From positions 1 to 64,000 of the forward strand of contig NZ_JALHQD010000012.1 of assembly GCF_022842145.1 (NCBI RefSeq): a stretch of DNA of 64,000 bases, given 5' to 3'. Source of the DNA: Tabrizicola sp. (GTDB lineage Bacteria; Pseudomonadota; Alphaproteobacteria; Rhodobacterales; Rhodobacteraceae). The position numbers and the translations under genes are program-made. Of this stretch, positions 17,544 through 26,746 are shown in pieces. Below the pieces are notes generated by a model. It was not told where the DNA came from and did no database searches. It worked only from the letters and a program-made list of their open reading frames with translations. Each line of letters starts with the position of its first letter. Positions within the stretch are counted from its first letter, which is position 1.

Positions 17544-19661
17544 TTATGGCCGGCGTGTCAAATCCCGATGACGCGATATCTGCGCCACATCCGTTTCAGC
17601 TTCCAGCGCCGTCATGACCATGTGCAGATGTTCGACATCGCGCAAGTCCACGTCAATGATAAGGCGATAGAAATCCGGCTTTCGGTCGGTGAACCGCAAG
17701 TCCGAGATGTTCGCTTTCTGCTCGCCTACCAGGGTGCAGATGCGGCCCAGAACGCCCGCATCATTCGAAATTGTGATGTCCAGGCTGACCGTGAACACCG
17801 GCGAGTGCCGTCCGGAGTGCCAGTGCAGGTCGACCCAGCGCGAGGTCTGATCCTCGAACTCTTCCAGCGCCGGGCAGTCGATCGCATGGACCACGACCCC
17901 CTGCCCGCGGTAGGTGATCCCCACGATCCGCTCGCCCGGAACCGGTTGGCAGCACCGCGCGCGGCGGAAGTCCTGGTCGGCCATCAGCCCCACTACCGGC
18001 CGCTTGCTGTCGACCTCTTCGGCCACCGCCTGCGCCAGCTCGGGATACAGAATCTCGACCACCCGCCGCGCCGGCAGTTCGGCGGACCCGAGCCGCGCCA
18101 GAAGGTCGTTTTCGTCCGACAACCCCAGCATCTTGGCCGCCGTCCGCAGCGCCTTGTCCGTGGCCTTCTTGCCGACGTGGTCAAAGGCCGCCCGCGCCAG
18201 TTCCTGCCCCAGCTTGACGAACCGCCCCCGGTCCTCCTCACGCAGGGACCGCCGGATCGCCGCCTTCGCGCGGCCCGTCGTCACGATGTCGATCCAGCTG
18301 GACTGCGGACGCTGCCCCTCGGCCGTGATGATCTCGATCGACTGGCCGTTCTTCAGCCGCGTCCACAGGGGCACCCGGATGCCGTCGATCTTGGCCGACA
18401 CGCAACTGTTCCCGATCCGCGTATGGATCGCATAGGCGAAGTCCAGCGGAGTCGCCCCGCGCGGCATCTGGATCACGTCGCCCTTGGGCGTGAAGCAGAA
18501 CACCTGGTCGGAATACATTTCCAGTTTGACGTGTTCCAGGAACTCGTCCGTGTCGCCTTCGTCCAGCCGTTCGGTCAGCGTCGCGATCCACTTGGCCGGA
18601 TCGACCGCAAAGGGGTTCTTCGCCCGCACGCCCTCACGGTAAGACCAATGCGCCGCAACCCCGGCCTCGGCCACCTCGTGCATCTCGCGCGTGCGGACCT
18701 GGATTTCCACCCGCTTGCCGTCGCGCCCCGAGACCGTAGTGTGGATCGACCGATACCCGTTGTTCTTCGGCTGGCTGATGTAATCCTTGAACCGGCCTGG
18801 CACCGCCCGCCAGCGTTGGTGGATCACCCCCAGGATGCGGTAGCAATCCGCGACCGACCCGGCAATCACCCGGAACCCGTAGATGTCGGACAACCGGCTG
18901 AACGCCAGGTCCTTTTCCTGCATCTTGCGCCAGATGCTGTAGGGCTTCTTTGCCCGACCAAAAACATCCGCGTCGATCTGCGCCTTTTCCAGCTCGTGCA
19001 GGATGTCCGCCGTGATCTTGTGGACCACATCGCCGGATTCCTTCTGCAGCGTCAAAAACCGCCGCAGGATCGAATTCCGCGCTTCGGGGTTCAAGACCTT
19101 GAAGGACAGGTCCTCCAGCTCCTCGCGCATCCACTGCATGCCCATCCGCCCGGCCAACGGAGCGAAGATCTCCATCGTCTCGCGCGCCTTCTGGGCCTGC
19201 TTTTCCGCAGTCATCGACTTGATCGTCCGCATGTTGTGCAGACGGTCGGCCAGCTTGACCAGGATCACCCGCAGGTCGCGGGACATCGCCATGAACAGCT
19301 TGCGGAAGTTCTCGGATTGCTGGCTTTCGGTATTCGACAGCTGCAGGTTCGTCAGCTTCGTCACGCCATCGACCAGCTCGGCCACTTCCTCGCCAAACAT
19401 CGCGGCCAGATCGGCATAGGTCGACCGGGTGTCCTCGATCGTGTCGTGCAGCAAGGCAGTGACGATCGTCGCGTCGTCCAGTTGCTGCTCGGTCAGGATT
19501 GCCGATACGGCGACGGGATGGGTGAAATAGGGCTCGCCGGACTTCCGCATCTGGCCGTCATGCATCTTGAACCCGTAGGCATAGGCCCGGCGGATCAGGT
19601 CGGCATTGCAGCGCGGATTGTAGTTGCGGACCAGGGCGATGAGGTCTTCGACGTCAATCAT
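17544..19661 (-). CDS. rsh: Bifunctional (p)ppGpp synthetase/hydrolase (RelA/SpoT homologue)
   Basis: Makes and degrades the stringent-response alarmones pppGpp and ppGpp. Domain order: HD hydrolase (YFTHPVAVSAIL near 45-56 and LLHDTIED near 71-78, metal residues intact), RelA/SpoT synthetase (RAKKPYSIWRKM and SDIYGFRVI), TGS (CFTPKGDVIQMPRGATPLDF), and a C-terminal ACT domain. About 705 residues, as expected for a long Rsh. Both halves look active. I use the ATG at 19661 (AGGGG upstream) rather than the adjacent GTG. It lies 28 bp downstream of rpoZ, the classical pairing. Confidence 0.95.
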   Translation of the reverse strand: MIDVEDLIALVRNYNPRCNADLIRRAYAYGFKMHDGQMRKSGEPYFTHPVAVSAILTEQQLDDATIVTALLHDTIEDTRSTYADLAAMFGEEVAELVDGVTKLTNLQLSNTESQQSENFRKLFMAMSRDLRVILVKLADRLHNMRTIKSMTAEKQAQKARETMEIFAPLAGRMGMQWMREELEDLSFKVLNPEARNSILRRFLTLQKESGDVVHKITADILHELEKAQIDADVFGRAKKPYSIWRKMQEKDLAFSRLSDIYGFRVIAGSVADCYRILGVIHQRWRAVPGRFKDYISQPKNNGYRSIHTTVSGRDGKRVEIQVRTREMHEVAEAGVAAHWSYREGVRAKNPFAVDPAKWIATLTERLDEGDTDEFLEHVKLEMYSDQVFCFTPKGDVIQMPRGATPLDFAYAIHTRIGNSCVSAKIDGIRVPLWTRLKNGQSIEIITAEGQRPQSSWIDIVTTGRAKAAIRRSLREEDRGRFVKLGQELARAAFDHVGKKATDKALRTAAKMLGLSDENDLLARLGSAELPARRVVEILYPELAQAVAEEVDSKRPVVGLMADQDFRRARCCQPVPGERIVGITYRGQGVVVHAIDCPALEEFEDQTSRWVDLHWHSGRHSPVFTVSLDITISNDAGVLGRICTLVGEQKANISDLRFTDRKPDFYRLIIDVDLRDVEHLHMVMTALEAETDVAQISRHRDLTRRP

Positions 19662-19689
19662 CACCGCCCCTTTGCGGGTCCTGTCCCCG

Positions 19690-20043
19690 TCAGAACTCGC
19701 CCTGGGCTTCCATCAAGGCGCGCAGGAGCTTTTCTTCCGACATGTCGTCGACCATCGGACGATCCATCTCGCCGCCCATCAGCAGCGCCATCTGGTCTTC
19801 CTCGGGCTCGTCGACCTCGATCTGGGTCTGATAGCTTTCGATCATCCGCTCGCGCAGGACTTCGGCCTGCTGAGCCTCGTCCGCGATCTCGCGCAGGGCG
19901 ACGACCGGGTTCTTGTCGTTGTCGCGGTCCACGGTGACGGGCGAGCCCGACTGGATCTCGCGTGCCCGGTGGGCAGCAAGCATCACCAGCTCGAACCGGT
20001 TCGGGACCTTGTCAACGCAATCTTCAACCGTCACGCGGGCCAT
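19690..20043 (-). CDS. rpoZ: RNA polymerase omega subunit
   Basis: Small RNA polymerase subunit that assists beta' folding and forms one ppGpp site. [20 protein letters not shown] and AAHRAREI are the conserved N-terminal core; the 117-residue protein has the acidic C-terminal tail common in alphaproteobacteria. GGAG lies before the ATG. It heads the rpoZ-rsh-DUF2062-pdxJ transcription unit, with a plausible sigma-70-type promoter about 40 bp upstream. Confidence 0.96.
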   Translation of the reverse strand: MARVTVEDCVDKVPNRFELVMLAAHRAREIQSGSPVTVDRDNDKNPVVALREIADEAQQAEVLRERMIESYQTQIEVDEPEEDQMALLMGGEMDRPMVDDMSEEKLLRALMEAQGEF

Positions 20044-20083
20044 GGGGATACTCCAAATCGGAAGCTTCGCTGGAAGTGGCCTT

Positions 20084-20110
20084 ATTATGCCGGGTGGAAA
20101 GTCTTGACAA
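20084..20110 (-). promoter_or_regulatory. Candidate housekeeping promoter of rpoZ
   Basis: Read on the minus strand, TTGTCA is followed by 15-17 bp and CATAATAA, so either CATAAT or TAATAA could be the -10. It lies 41-67 bp upstream of the rpoZ ATG. The call rests on hexamer likeness and position only. Confidence 0.5.
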
Positions 20111-20128
20111 GCGGCAAATCGGGCAAAA

Positions 20129-20707
20129 TCAAAGTGGTTTGACAGCCGCGCGGTCCGCTTCCGGCAGGGCTGCAAGCATCTCGGCCACGCTTGCACCGGT
20201 GCGGGGATGCACCCAGTCCGGGGCGACAGCGGCCAGCGGGACAAGGACGAAGGCCCGGTCCTGCAGCCGCGGGTGCGGCAAGATCAGCTGGTCGGGCGTC
20301 GCCCGCACCTGGGCTTCGGCTGGCAGCAGGCGCCAGGAATCCTGGGTCGCGGGATCGGGCATCACCGAATCGCCCAGTGCAAGCAGATCCAGATCCAAAG
20401 TGCGCATTCCCCAACGTTTGTTGCGAACTCTGCCAAACTGGTTTTCGACAGCATGGAGGATCGCCAGAAGTGACGTTGCGTCACTCTCTTCATTTCCAGC
20501 TAAGACCGCCGCCGCATTCACATAATCCGGGCCGGACCCGGCCGGAAAGCAGGGCGTCGCGTAGAAGGGACTAACCGCCAGAACTGTAAGGCCTTCTTTT
20601 GCAATCGCTTGCAAAGCCTGTCGAAGCGTCTCCGCCGGTGACTCGCCCCCAAATGGCAAGTTTGCGCCGAGCGCAACCAAAACGGGTGCTCCTATCCTTT
20701 CGTACAT
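20129..20707 (-). CDS. folK: 2-amino-4-hydroxy-6-hydroxymethyldihydropteridine diphosphokinase
   Basis: HPPK, which pyrophosphorylates 6-hydroxymethyl-dihydropterin in folate synthesis. Landmarks are [18 protein letters not shown] at the N-terminus, [20 protein letters not shown] (the catalytic RWGPRxxDLDIL box) and [16 protein letters not shown] near the C-terminus. 192 residues, slightly longer than the enterobacterial enzyme. It is transcribed towards rpoZ with an 85-bp gap and divergently from the NYN-domain gene. Folate supply is relevant to the tetrahydrofolate-dependent demethylases further on. Confidence 0.95.
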   Translation of the reverse strand: MYERIGAPVLVALGANLPFGGESPAETLRQALQAIAKEGLTVLAVSPFYATPCFPAGSGPDYVNAAAVLAGNEESDATSLLAILHAVENQFGRVRNKRWGMRTLDLDLLALGDSVMPDPATQDSWRLLPAEAQVRATPDQLILPHPRLQDRAFVLVPLAAVAPDWVHPRTGASVAEMLAALPEADRAAVKPL

Positions 20708-20844
20708 GGGTTTTGTCCTTTAGTTCTCTTGTGTGCTGCGGGGTCCGGCTGCTAGTGATTTCCGGTTGGCTGCTGGATTTTCCTGAGTGGACGTCTTTTT
20801 GACTGGCTAGGTTTGTTCTGACAGCGACTTTGAGGGGACACAGA

Positions 20845-21420
20845 ATGTTTTACAAAGACGAACGGCTCGCGCTGTTCATCGATGGTTCTAACCTTTACGC
20901 CGCGGCCAAGGCACTGGGGTTCGACATCGACTACAAGCTCCTCCGGATGGAGTTCATGCGCCGGGGAAAGTTGCTACGGGCCTTCTACTACACCGCGCTT
21001 CTGGAAAACGATGACTATTCTCCGATCCGGCCGCTGGTGGATTGGCTGCATTACAACGGCTTCACGATGCGCACGAAGCCCGCGAAGGAATACACCGACA
21101 GCCAGGGACGGCGGAAGGTGAAGGGCAACATGGACATCGAACTTACCGTCGATGCGATGGAGCTTGCCGCGCGGGTCGACCATATCGTGCTGTTTTCCGG
21201 CGACGGGGACTTCCGCCCGCTGGTGGAAAGCCTGCAACGTCAGGGCGTCCGCGTCTCGGTCGTCTCGACCATCCGCAGCCAGCCGCCGATGATCGCCGAC
21301 GAACTGCGCCGCCAGGCCGACAACTTCATCGAGCTGGACGAACTGCGTGAAGTCATCGGCCGTCCGCCGCGTGAGCCGCGCCCCGCCACCGCCGAAGAGG
21401 TCGTGGTCGAGGCGAAGTGA
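20845..21420 (+). CDS. NYN-domain (LabA/DUF88-like) protein
   Basis: A 191-residue PIN-like protein with predicted RNase fold. Acidic positions in ALFIDGSNLY, MDIELTVDAMELA and VLFSGDGDFRPLVESL match the NYN metal site, so RNA cleavage is likely but untested in this subgroup. GAGGGGA precedes the ATG at 20845. The last 20 residues form a proline- and glutamate-rich tail. It is divergent from folK; the 137-bp intergenic space holds no clear motif beyond the ribosome-binding site. Confidence 0.88.
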   Translation: MFYKDERLALFIDGSNLYAAAKALGFDIDYKLLRMEFMRRGKLLRAFYYTALLENDDYSPIRPLVDWLHYNGFTMRTKPAKEYTDSQGRRKVKGNMDIELTVDAMELAARVDHIVLFSGDGDFRPLVESLQRQGVRVSVVSTIRSQPPMIADELRRQADNFIELDELREVIGRPPREPRPATAEEVVVEAK

Positions 21421-21460
21421 TCCCTGCAACAGTCGTGACCGGGACACGGGGGTTCCGGTC

Positions 21461-21898
21461 ATGATTGCCCTCGCAGGCCTGTTTCTCGCCGCCTTCCTTG
21501 CCGCGACGCCCGTTCCCTTCCAGTCCGAACTGGTCTTCCTGGGGATGCAGGCCGCCGGGTGGGAGACCTTTGCCCTTATCGTCGTCGCCTCCATCGGCAA
21601 CACGCTGGGGTCCTGCGTGACCTATGCGCTTGGCCGCTGGCTTTCCGAACAGCGCGACCACCGCTGGTTTCCTTTGAAACCCGTCCAGATGGCCCGCGCC
21701 GAGCGCTGGTGGGGCCGTTGGGGCCTCTGGTTGCTCCTTCTGTCCTGGGCGCCCTTCGGCGACATGATCGTGGCTCTCTCCGGTGTCCTGCGGGTGCGGT
21801 TTGCGGTGTTTCTAACGCTGGTGGCCCTCGCCAAGACCGGCCGCTACATCGTTCTGGGCTGGCTCGGCGCTGCGGCATTGGGGGCGGTCGCTGGTTAA
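21461..21898 (+). CDS. YqaA-family small membrane protein (DedA-related)
   Basis: A 145-residue integral membrane protein with four likely helices. FLAATPVPFQSELVFLGM, ASIGNTLGSCVTYALGRW and LLSWAPFGDMIVALSGVLR are the motifs that tie YqaA proteins to the DedA/SNARE-associated fold; relatives have roles in membrane homeostasis, with the substrate unclear. GGGGG lies 6 nt before the ATG. It follows the NYN gene by 40 bp and precedes ispH by 125 bp. Confidence 0.85.
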   Translation: MIALAGLFLAAFLAATPVPFQSELVFLGMQAAGWETFALIVVASIGNTLGSCVTYALGRWLSEQRDHRWFPLKPVQMARAERWWGRWGLWLLLLSWAPFGDMIVALSGVLRVRFAVFLTLVALAKTGRYIVLGWLGAAALGAVAG

Positions 21899-22023
21899 TG
21901 CCAGCCTAACGCCCGCAGCCAACCCGTTGGAATCTCTGGTCCCGCTACATGCGCCACGCGCGGGACTGGACGGACAACCCGCCAGCCCTTAAGTCTGTGC
22001 CAACCGCCCAGCCGGAGCCGCCG

Positions 22024-22980
22024 ATGCCCCCCGATCTGCCCCCGCTCACCCTTTACCTCGCCGCACCCCGCGGCTTCTGTGCCGGGGTGGACCGCGCGAT
22101 CAAGATCGTCGAGATGGCGATCCAGAAATGGGGCGCCCCCGTCTACGTCCGCCACGAGATCGTCCACAACAAGTTCGTCGTCGACGCCCTGAAGGCCCAG
22201 GGTGCCATCTTCGTCGAGGAACTGGACGACTGCCCCACCGACCGGCCCGTCGTCTTTTCCGCCCACGGTGTCCCCAAGGCTGTCCCCGCCGAAGCAAGCC
22301 GCCGCCAGATGATCGCCGTCGACGCCACCTGCCCCCTCGTCACCAAGGTCCACAACGAAGCCGCCCGCCACCACGAGGCCGGCACCCAGATGATCTACAT
22401 CGGCCACGACGGCCACCCCGAGACGGTCGGCACGATGGGCCAGCTTCCGGAAGGCGAGGTCCTCCTCGTCGAAACCGTCGCCGACGTCGCCACCCTGCAC
22501 GTCCGCGACCCGGCCAAGCTCGCCTTCATCACCCAGACCACTCTTTCGGTCGACGACACCGCCGAGATCGCCGCCGCCCTGAAGGCCCGCTTCCCCCTCA
22601 TCCACGCCCCGGCCCACGACGACATCTGCTACGCCACCACGAACCGTCAGGCCGCCGTGAAGGCCGTCGCCCCGAAGATCGACGCCCTCCTCGTGATCGG
22701 CGCCCCCAACTCCTCGAACTCCAAGCGTCTGGTCGAGGTCGGCTCCGCCGCCGGTTGCCCCTACTCCATGCTGATCCAGCGCGCGACCGACATCGACTGG
22801 CGCGCGCTCGCTACCGCCCGGGCCATCGGCCTGACCGCCGGGGCCAGCGCCCCCGAGGTTCTGGTCAACGAAGTCATCGACGCCTTCCGCGCCCGCTATC
22901 AGGTCACCGTGGACCTCGTCGAAACGGCCGTCGAGGACATCGAATTCAAGGTCCCCCGCATCCTTCGAGAGCCCGCCTGA
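22024..22980 (+). CDS. ispH: 4-hydroxy-3-methylbut-2-enyl diphosphate reductase
   Basis: Iron-sulfur enzyme for the last step of the MEP isoprenoid pathway, giving IPP and DMAPP. The three cluster cysteines are in [26 protein letters not shown] and [14 protein letters not shown]-like positions, with the conserved [14 protein letters not shown] segment. 318 residues from the ATG at 22024 (GGAG upstream) matches the family; the frame stays open to 21949 but that part is not conserved-looking. It abuts the next gene directly (TGAATG). Confidence 0.96.
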   Translation: MPPDLPPLTLYLAAPRGFCAGVDRAIKIVEMAIQKWGAPVYVRHEIVHNKFVVDALKAQGAIFVEELDDCPTDRPVVFSAHGVPKAVPAEASRRQMIAVDATCPLVTKVHNEAARHHEAGTQMIYIGHDGHPETVGTMGQLPEGEVLLVETVADVATLHVRDPAKLAFITQTTLSVDDTAEIAAALKARFPLIHAPAHDDICYATTNRQAAVKAVAPKIDALLVIGAPNSSNSKRLVEVGSAAGCPYSMLIQRATDIDWRALATARAIGLTAGASAPEVLVNEVIDAFRARYQVTVDLVETAVEDIEFKVPRILREPA

Positions 22981-23442
22981 ATGCTGAAGCCCGTCGCCTT
23001 CCTGTTCGCCTTGTCCCTGCCCGTCCATGCGCAGGACGTGCTCGCCGAGTACCAGACCGACTCCGGCAGCCTTCCGCCGGAATACGCCTGGGACACGACC
23101 GTTTCGATCCTGACCGACGGGCATCTGACCCTGAAGCACTGCACGGGGTACGAAACCGAAGGCCCCTACTGCAAGACCCGCCGCGCCACGGTAGCCCAAG
23201 ACGCCTTGGCCGCGATCCGACAGGCGGCGACCGAAAGCGGTCTGGCCGAAAAACCCGCCCGCGAGGCCGAGGAGATCGTCGTCGGCGGTGGGCTGACGGG
23301 CGGCGCGGTCTACCTGGATGGCAAGAAGATCGACCTTCTGCCGCACCCTGCCACCGCTGATGTCGAACGGGTGGGCAAGGTCCTTGACGCGATTGCCGCA
23401 GCCATTCCGCCCCGCTTCGACCGCTTCATGGACCCGGACTGA
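22981..23442 (+). CDS. Secreted protein of unknown function
   Basis: A 153-residue protein starting immediately after the ispH stop, so probably translated by the same ribosomes. A short Sec signal (MLKPVAFLFALSLPVHAQ, cleavage near residue 18) suggests a periplasmic location. The mature part contains Cys residues in KHCTGYETEGPYCKTRR that could form a disulfide, and a beta-strand-like GGGLTGGAVYLDGKKID. I recognise no family. Its stop codon lies within one arm of an inverted repeat. Confidence 0.7.
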   Translation: MLKPVAFLFALSLPVHAQDVLAEYQTDSGSLPPEYAWDTTVSILTDGHLTLKHCTGYETEGPYCKTRRATVAQDALAAIRQAATESGLAEKPAREAEEIVVGGGLTGGAVYLDGKKIDLLPHPATADVERVGKVLDAIAAAIPPRFDRFMDPD

Positions 23443-23476
23443 TCTGGCCTTGTCGGCGCGGGCAGGCTAGATCAGT
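23438..23476. repeat. Inverted repeat spanning a stop codon and the next gene's leader
   Basis: ACTGATCT (23438-23445) pairs perfectly with AGATCAGT (23469-23476), and three flanking G/C pairs extend the stem. It includes the TGA of the upstream gene and ends 3 bp before the ATG of the DUF3429 gene, which has no Shine-Dalgarno sequence. It may couple or restrict translation of the downstream gene. Confidence 0.4.
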
Positions 23477-23479
23477 CGC

Positions 23480-23941
23480 ATGATTGATGACGCCCGCATC
23501 CCCCGCCCTGCGCTCCTTCTCGGCCTTGCCGGGCTGATCCCCTTTGTCTGGTCGGCCGCCACGCATCTTTCGCCCGGCCTCTCTGCCTGGGCCGGTCAGT
23601 TCATGCAGCCGATGTTCCTTGGCTCTTACGTCGGGCTGACCTACGGCACCGTCATCCTATCCTTCATGTCCGGCGTTCTGTGGGGTTTCGCCACCAAGAC
23701 CGAAGGCCGCGATGCCGCCCTCGCCTACACCCTGTCGGTCATCCCCGCGCTCTGGGTGTTCTTCATGGTCTCGGACGCTTCGGACACCTCGGCGATCTTC
23801 CTGGCCGCGGGCTTCGTCGGTCTCCTCCTCCTTGACGCGATGTTCCAGGCTTGGGGCCTTGCGCCACGCTGGTGGCTGCGGCTGCGGGTGATGCTGACCG
23901 TCGTCGTCCTTGGCTGCCTCGCCATCCCCTTGCAGGCCTGA
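23480..23941 (+). CDS. DUF3429 family membrane protein
   Basis: A 153-residue, four- to five-helix inner-membrane protein. [34 protein letters not shown] and [17 protein letters not shown] match DUF3429, of unknown function but widespread in proteobacteria. There is no ribosome-binding site; the start sits 3 bp beyond an inverted repeat. It lies 37 bp after the secreted protein gene and 4 bp before rnhA, so it is part of the ispH-rnhA run. Confidence 0.82.
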   Translation: MIDDARIPRPALLLGLAGLIPFVWSAATHLSPGLSAWAGQFMQPMFLGSYVGLTYGTVILSFMSGVLWGFATKTEGRDAALAYTLSVIPALWVFFMVSDASDTSAIFLAAGFVGLLLLDAMFQAWGLAPRWWLRLRVMLTVVVLGCLAIPLQA

Positions 23942-23945
23942 CCCC

Positions 23946-24404
23946 ATGCCCGAGCTTTATGCCTATACCGACGGCGCCTGTTCCGGAAACCCCGGTCCCG
24001 GCGGCTGGGGCGTGCTGATGGTCGCGCGCGAAAACGGCGTCGTCGTCAAGGAACGCACCCTGCAAGGCGGCGAGCAACTGACCACCAACAACCGGATGGA
24101 GCTTCTGGCCGCCATCTCGGCGCTGGAGGCGCTGACGCGCCCGACCGAACTGACCATCGTCACCGACAGCGCCTATGTGAAGAACGGGATCACCGACTGG
24201 ATCGCCGGGTGGAAGCGCAAGGGCTGGCGGACCGCCGGAGGCTCTCCGGTCAAGAACGTGGAGCTTTGGCAAAGGCTTGAAGCTGCCGCCGCCACGCATA
24301 GCGTGACCTGGCGCTGGATCAAGGGCCACGCCGGCCACGCCGAGAACGAACGCGCCGACGAGTTGGCCCGAGCGGGGATGGCCCCGTTCAAGGGCTCGGC
24401 ATGA
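23946..24404 (+). CDS. rnhA: Ribonuclease HI
   Basis: Degrades the RNA strand of RNA:DNA hybrids. The catalytic acidic residues sit in [16 protein letters not shown] (Asp9), [10 protein letters not shown] (Glu) and [11 protein letters not shown] (Asp), with the final His/Asp region in [19 protein letters not shown]. 152 residues is standard for type 1 RNase H with its basic protrusion. I start at the ATG at 23946, 4 bp after the previous stop. It overlaps the next gene by 4 bp. Confidence 0.96.
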   Translation: MPELYAYTDGACSGNPGPGGWGVLMVARENGVVVKERTLQGGEQLTTNNRMELLAAISALEALTRPTELTIVTDSAYVKNGITDWIAGWKRKGWRTAGGSPVKNVELWQRLEAAAATHSVTWRWIKGHAGHAENERADELARAGMAPFKGSA

Positions 24405-25036
24405 CGTTGCTGGACGCGCTGGACTATGCCTCGGTGCTGGTCTTCGCGCTGACGGGGGCGCTGGCGGCCAGCCGGTCGCAACTGGATATTGTCGGCTTCA
24501 TCTTCATCGCCTGCCTGACCGCCGTCGGCGGTGGCACCCTGCGCGACGCCATCCTCAACCGCGAGGTCTTCTGGGTCGCCGATCCCCTCACGTTGGGTGT
24601 CGCCACACTGGCCGCCGTGCTGGTCTTCTTCACCGCCCACCTTCTTGAAAGCCGCTACCGCGCGCTTCTCTGGTTTGACGCCGCAGCCCTTGCCATCGCC
24701 GTCCCCGCCGGGGTCGCCGTGGCGCTGGCCGAGGCACAGGCGTGGCCGATCGTCCTGGTCATGGGGATGATCACCGGCTGTCTCGGCGGCCTCATGCGCG
24801 ACGTGGTCTGCAACGAAGTCCCGCTGGTCCTGAAACAGGGCGAGCTTTACGCCACCTGCGCCCTTGCAGGATCGCTGGGCGCGGTCCTGGCCCGGATTGC
24901 CGGACTTGGCGATGGCCTGTCGCTGCTGATCTGCGCGGCGCTGGTCTTCACGCTGCGGGCAGGAAGCATCGCGCTTGGCTGGCGTCTTCCGGTCTACCGT
25001 TCCCTGCCGCCCAGCCCGGGGGCCCCCAAACGCTAA
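24401..25036 (+). CDS. TRIC-type cation channel family protein
   Basis: A 211-residue protein with seven predicted helices in two triplets, the architecture of bacterial TRIC (UPF0126, YicG-like) channels. Each half carries the glycine-rich turn: [14 protein letters not shown] in the first and [18 protein letters not shown] in the second. Relatives are trimeric potassium-permeable channels; the role in bacteria is unresolved. The 4-bp ATGA overlap with rnhA implies translational coupling. Confidence 0.9.
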   Translation: MTLLDALDYASVLVFALTGALAASRSQLDIVGFIFIACLTAVGGGTLRDAILNREVFWVADPLTLGVATLAAVLVFFTAHLLESRYRALLWFDAAALAIAVPAGVAVALAEAQAWPIVLVMGMITGCLGGLMRDVVCNEVPLVLKQGELYATCALAGSLGAVLARIAGLGDGLSLLICAALVFTLRAGSIALGWRLPVYRSLPPSPGAPKR

Positions 25037-25049
25037 GGCTTGTCAGGTG

Positions 25050-25063
25050 AACGAACATTCGTT
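25050..25063. promoter_or_regulatory. Probable TetR-type operator
   Basis: AACGAA (25050-25055) and TTCGTT (25058-25063) form a perfect inverted repeat with a 2-bp centre, 12 bp upstream of the regulator's ATG. The sequence resembles the ACGAAC..TTCGT operators of many TetR proteins, and the position suits autorepression. Confidence 0.6.
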
Positions 25064-25075
25064 TACCGTTCCGAC

Positions 25076-25576
25076 ATGCCTCGTACCCGCGTTATTCCTG
25101 ACACCCACGTCTTTGCTGCGATCCAGCGTTTGCTGGACCGGGGTGGCGACAAGGCGGTGTCCTTCGGCAGCGTGTCGGCCACCACCGGTCTGGCTCCGCC
25201 GACTCTGGTGCAGCGTTACGGCAGCCGCGACGGCATGGTCCGCGCTGCGCGACTGGCCTTCTGGGACGAAGTGGAGCATCGGACCGCCCTGGCGATTGCG
25301 GGTACAGCCGACAAGGGGCCGCAGGGCCTGCTCAAGGCCATCGGGCCGGTGGATGCCGGGGCAGTCGCGGGTGACCTGCGCTTCCCTGATCTTGCCGCCC
25401 GCGCCACTGGCTGGCGCGCTGCGGTCGAAACGGCATTGGCCCACCGGTTGGGCAATACGCCCAAGTCCCGCGAAAGTGCCGCGCTTCTCTTCGCCGCATG
25501 GCAAGGTCAGGCCCTGTGGTCCGCTGCAGGTGAGCCCGCCTTCCGCCTGAAGGACGCGGTGAAGCGGCTTACTTAG
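25076..25576 (+). CDS. TetR-like transcriptional regulator
   Basis: A 166-residue protein whose first 60 residues look like a TetR helix-turn-helix (AIQRLLDRGGDKAVSFGSVSATTGLAPPTLVQRYGSRDGMV-type arrangement with an atypical APPTLVQRYGS recognition helix). The short C-terminal part, alanine-rich and helical, would bind a ligand. An operator-like palindrome lies 12 bp upstream, so autoregulation is likely. No ribosome-binding site is seen at the ATG; a TTG at 25040 would run through the palindrome and is less likely. Its 3' end overlaps the convergent gene by 8 bp. Confidence 0.75.
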   Translation: MPRTRVIPDTHVFAAIQRLLDRGGDKAVSFGSVSATTGLAPPTLVQRYGSRDGMVRAARLAFWDEVEHRTALAIAGTADKGPQGLLKAIGPVDAGAVAGDLRFPDLAARATGWRAAVETALAHRLGNTPKSRESAALLFAAWQGQALWSAAGEPAFRLKDAVKRLT

Positions 25577-25802
25577 CGTAGGTCTTCCAGGCCCAGATCA
25601 GGATCAGGGCGCCCAGAAACGCACCGACGAAGCCCGCGCCGATCCCGGTCAGCATCGTCAGCCCGCGCAGCACCAGACCGCCAATCAGCGCGCCCAGCAC
25701 GCCCAAGGCGATGGTGGACGGAGTGTCCAGATTCACCTTCAGCAGGCGCGAGGCCAGAAAGCCCACGGCAACCCCGACGACCAGAAGTGCGACAAGCGGC
25801 AT
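25569..25802 (-). CDS. GlsB/YeaQ/YmgE-family small membrane protein
   Basis: A 77-residue protein with three hydrophobic segments and the glycine-rich GVLGALIGGLVLRG and GAGFVGAFLGALILI motifs of the transglycosylase-associated (GlsB) family, linked in other bacteria to general stress. I start at ATG 25802, preceded by GGGAGG at ideal distance; a start five codons upstream is unsupported. It is convergent with the TetR-like gene and lies upstream of the fmt 3' end on the same strand. Confidence 0.85.
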   Translation of the reverse strand: MPLVALLVVGVAVGFLASRLLKVNLDTPSTIALGVLGALIGGLVLRGLTMLTGIGAGFVGAFLGALILIWAWKTYAK

Positions 25803-25855
25803 GGTGTCCCTCCCCATTCCAGTCTGCGGAATATGGGAACCCTTTGCCCCCTGCG

Positions 25856-26746
25856 CTATAGTGTCTCAGGCAAAATCAGACCGCGCAGGATCTCGGTCGC
25901 GGGCATCGGCCGCTTGCCTTCGCGCTGCGCTTCGGTGATCTCGACCGCGCCGTCACCGCAAGCCACGGTGAAGCCGTGCATCACCTGCCCCGGTGCGCCT
26001 TGACCCTCTGCCAGACGCGAGCGGAGCAGCTTCACCCGTTCGCCGTTGACCTGGGTCCAGGCCCCCGGAAACGGCGAGAGGCCCCGGATCAGCCGGTCCA
26101 CTTCGACCGCCGGGCGGGTCCAGTCCACCCGCGCCTCGGCCTTGTCGATCTTGGCGGCATAGGTCACGCCCTCGGTGGGTTGCGGGACAGCGGGCAGCGG
26201 CAGGCGCTGCAACGCCTCGATGATCAGCCGCGCCCCCAAGATGCAAAGGCGGTCATGCAAGTCCGCGGTCGTCTCTTCGGCCCCGATCGTCACCGTCTCG
26301 CGCAACAGGACCGGCCCGGTGTCCAGCCCCGCCTCCATCTGCATGATGCAGACCCCGGTTTCGTGGTCGCCGGCCATGATCGCCAGGTGAATGGGCGCCG
26401 CACCCCGCCAACGCGGCAGAAGCGAGGCGTGGATGTTCAGACAGCCCAGCCGCGGGGCATCCAGCACGGCTTGCGGCAGGATCAAACCGTAAGCGACCAC
26501 GACGGCCACGTCAGCCCCCAGTGCAGCAAACTCGGCCACCGCTTCGGCATTGCGCAAGGAAACCGGGTGCCGCACCGGCAGCCCCAAAGCCTCGGCCCGC
26601 GCCTGAACCGGGCTGGGCCGGTCCGCCTTGCCCCGCCCTGCCGGGCGCGGCGGCTGGCAGTAGACCGCCACGATCTCATGGTGCAGGTGCAGGGCGTCGA
26701 GGACGGGGACCGAGAACTCCGGTGTTCCCATGAAAACGATTTTCAT
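25856..26746 (-). CDS. fmt: Methionyl-tRNA formyltransferase
   Basis: Formylates initiator Met-tRNA using 10-formyl-tetrahydrofolate. [16 protein letters not shown] opens the Rossmann-like domain; the catalytic triad is Asn104 and His106 ([16 protein letters not shown]) with Asp142 ([10 protein letters not shown]). A C-terminal OB-fold tRNA-binding domain completes the 296 residues. Its ATG overlaps the stop of the deformylase-like gene by 4 bp, giving the def-def-fmt coupled order. Confidence 0.96.
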   Translation of the reverse strand: MKIVFMGTPEFSVPVLDALHLHHEIVAVYCQPPRPAGRGKADRPSPVQARAEALGLPVRHPVSLRNAEAVAEFAALGADVAVVVAYGLILPQAVLDAPRLGCLNIHASLLPRWRGAAPIHLAIMAGDHETGVCIMQMEAGLDTGPVLLRETVTIGAEETTADLHDRLCILGARLIIEALQRLPLPAVPQPTEGVTYAAKIDKAEARVDWTRPAVEVDRLIRGLSPFPGAWTQVNGERVKLLRSRLAEGQGAPGQVMHGFTVACGDGAVEITEAQREGKRPMPATEILRGLILPETL

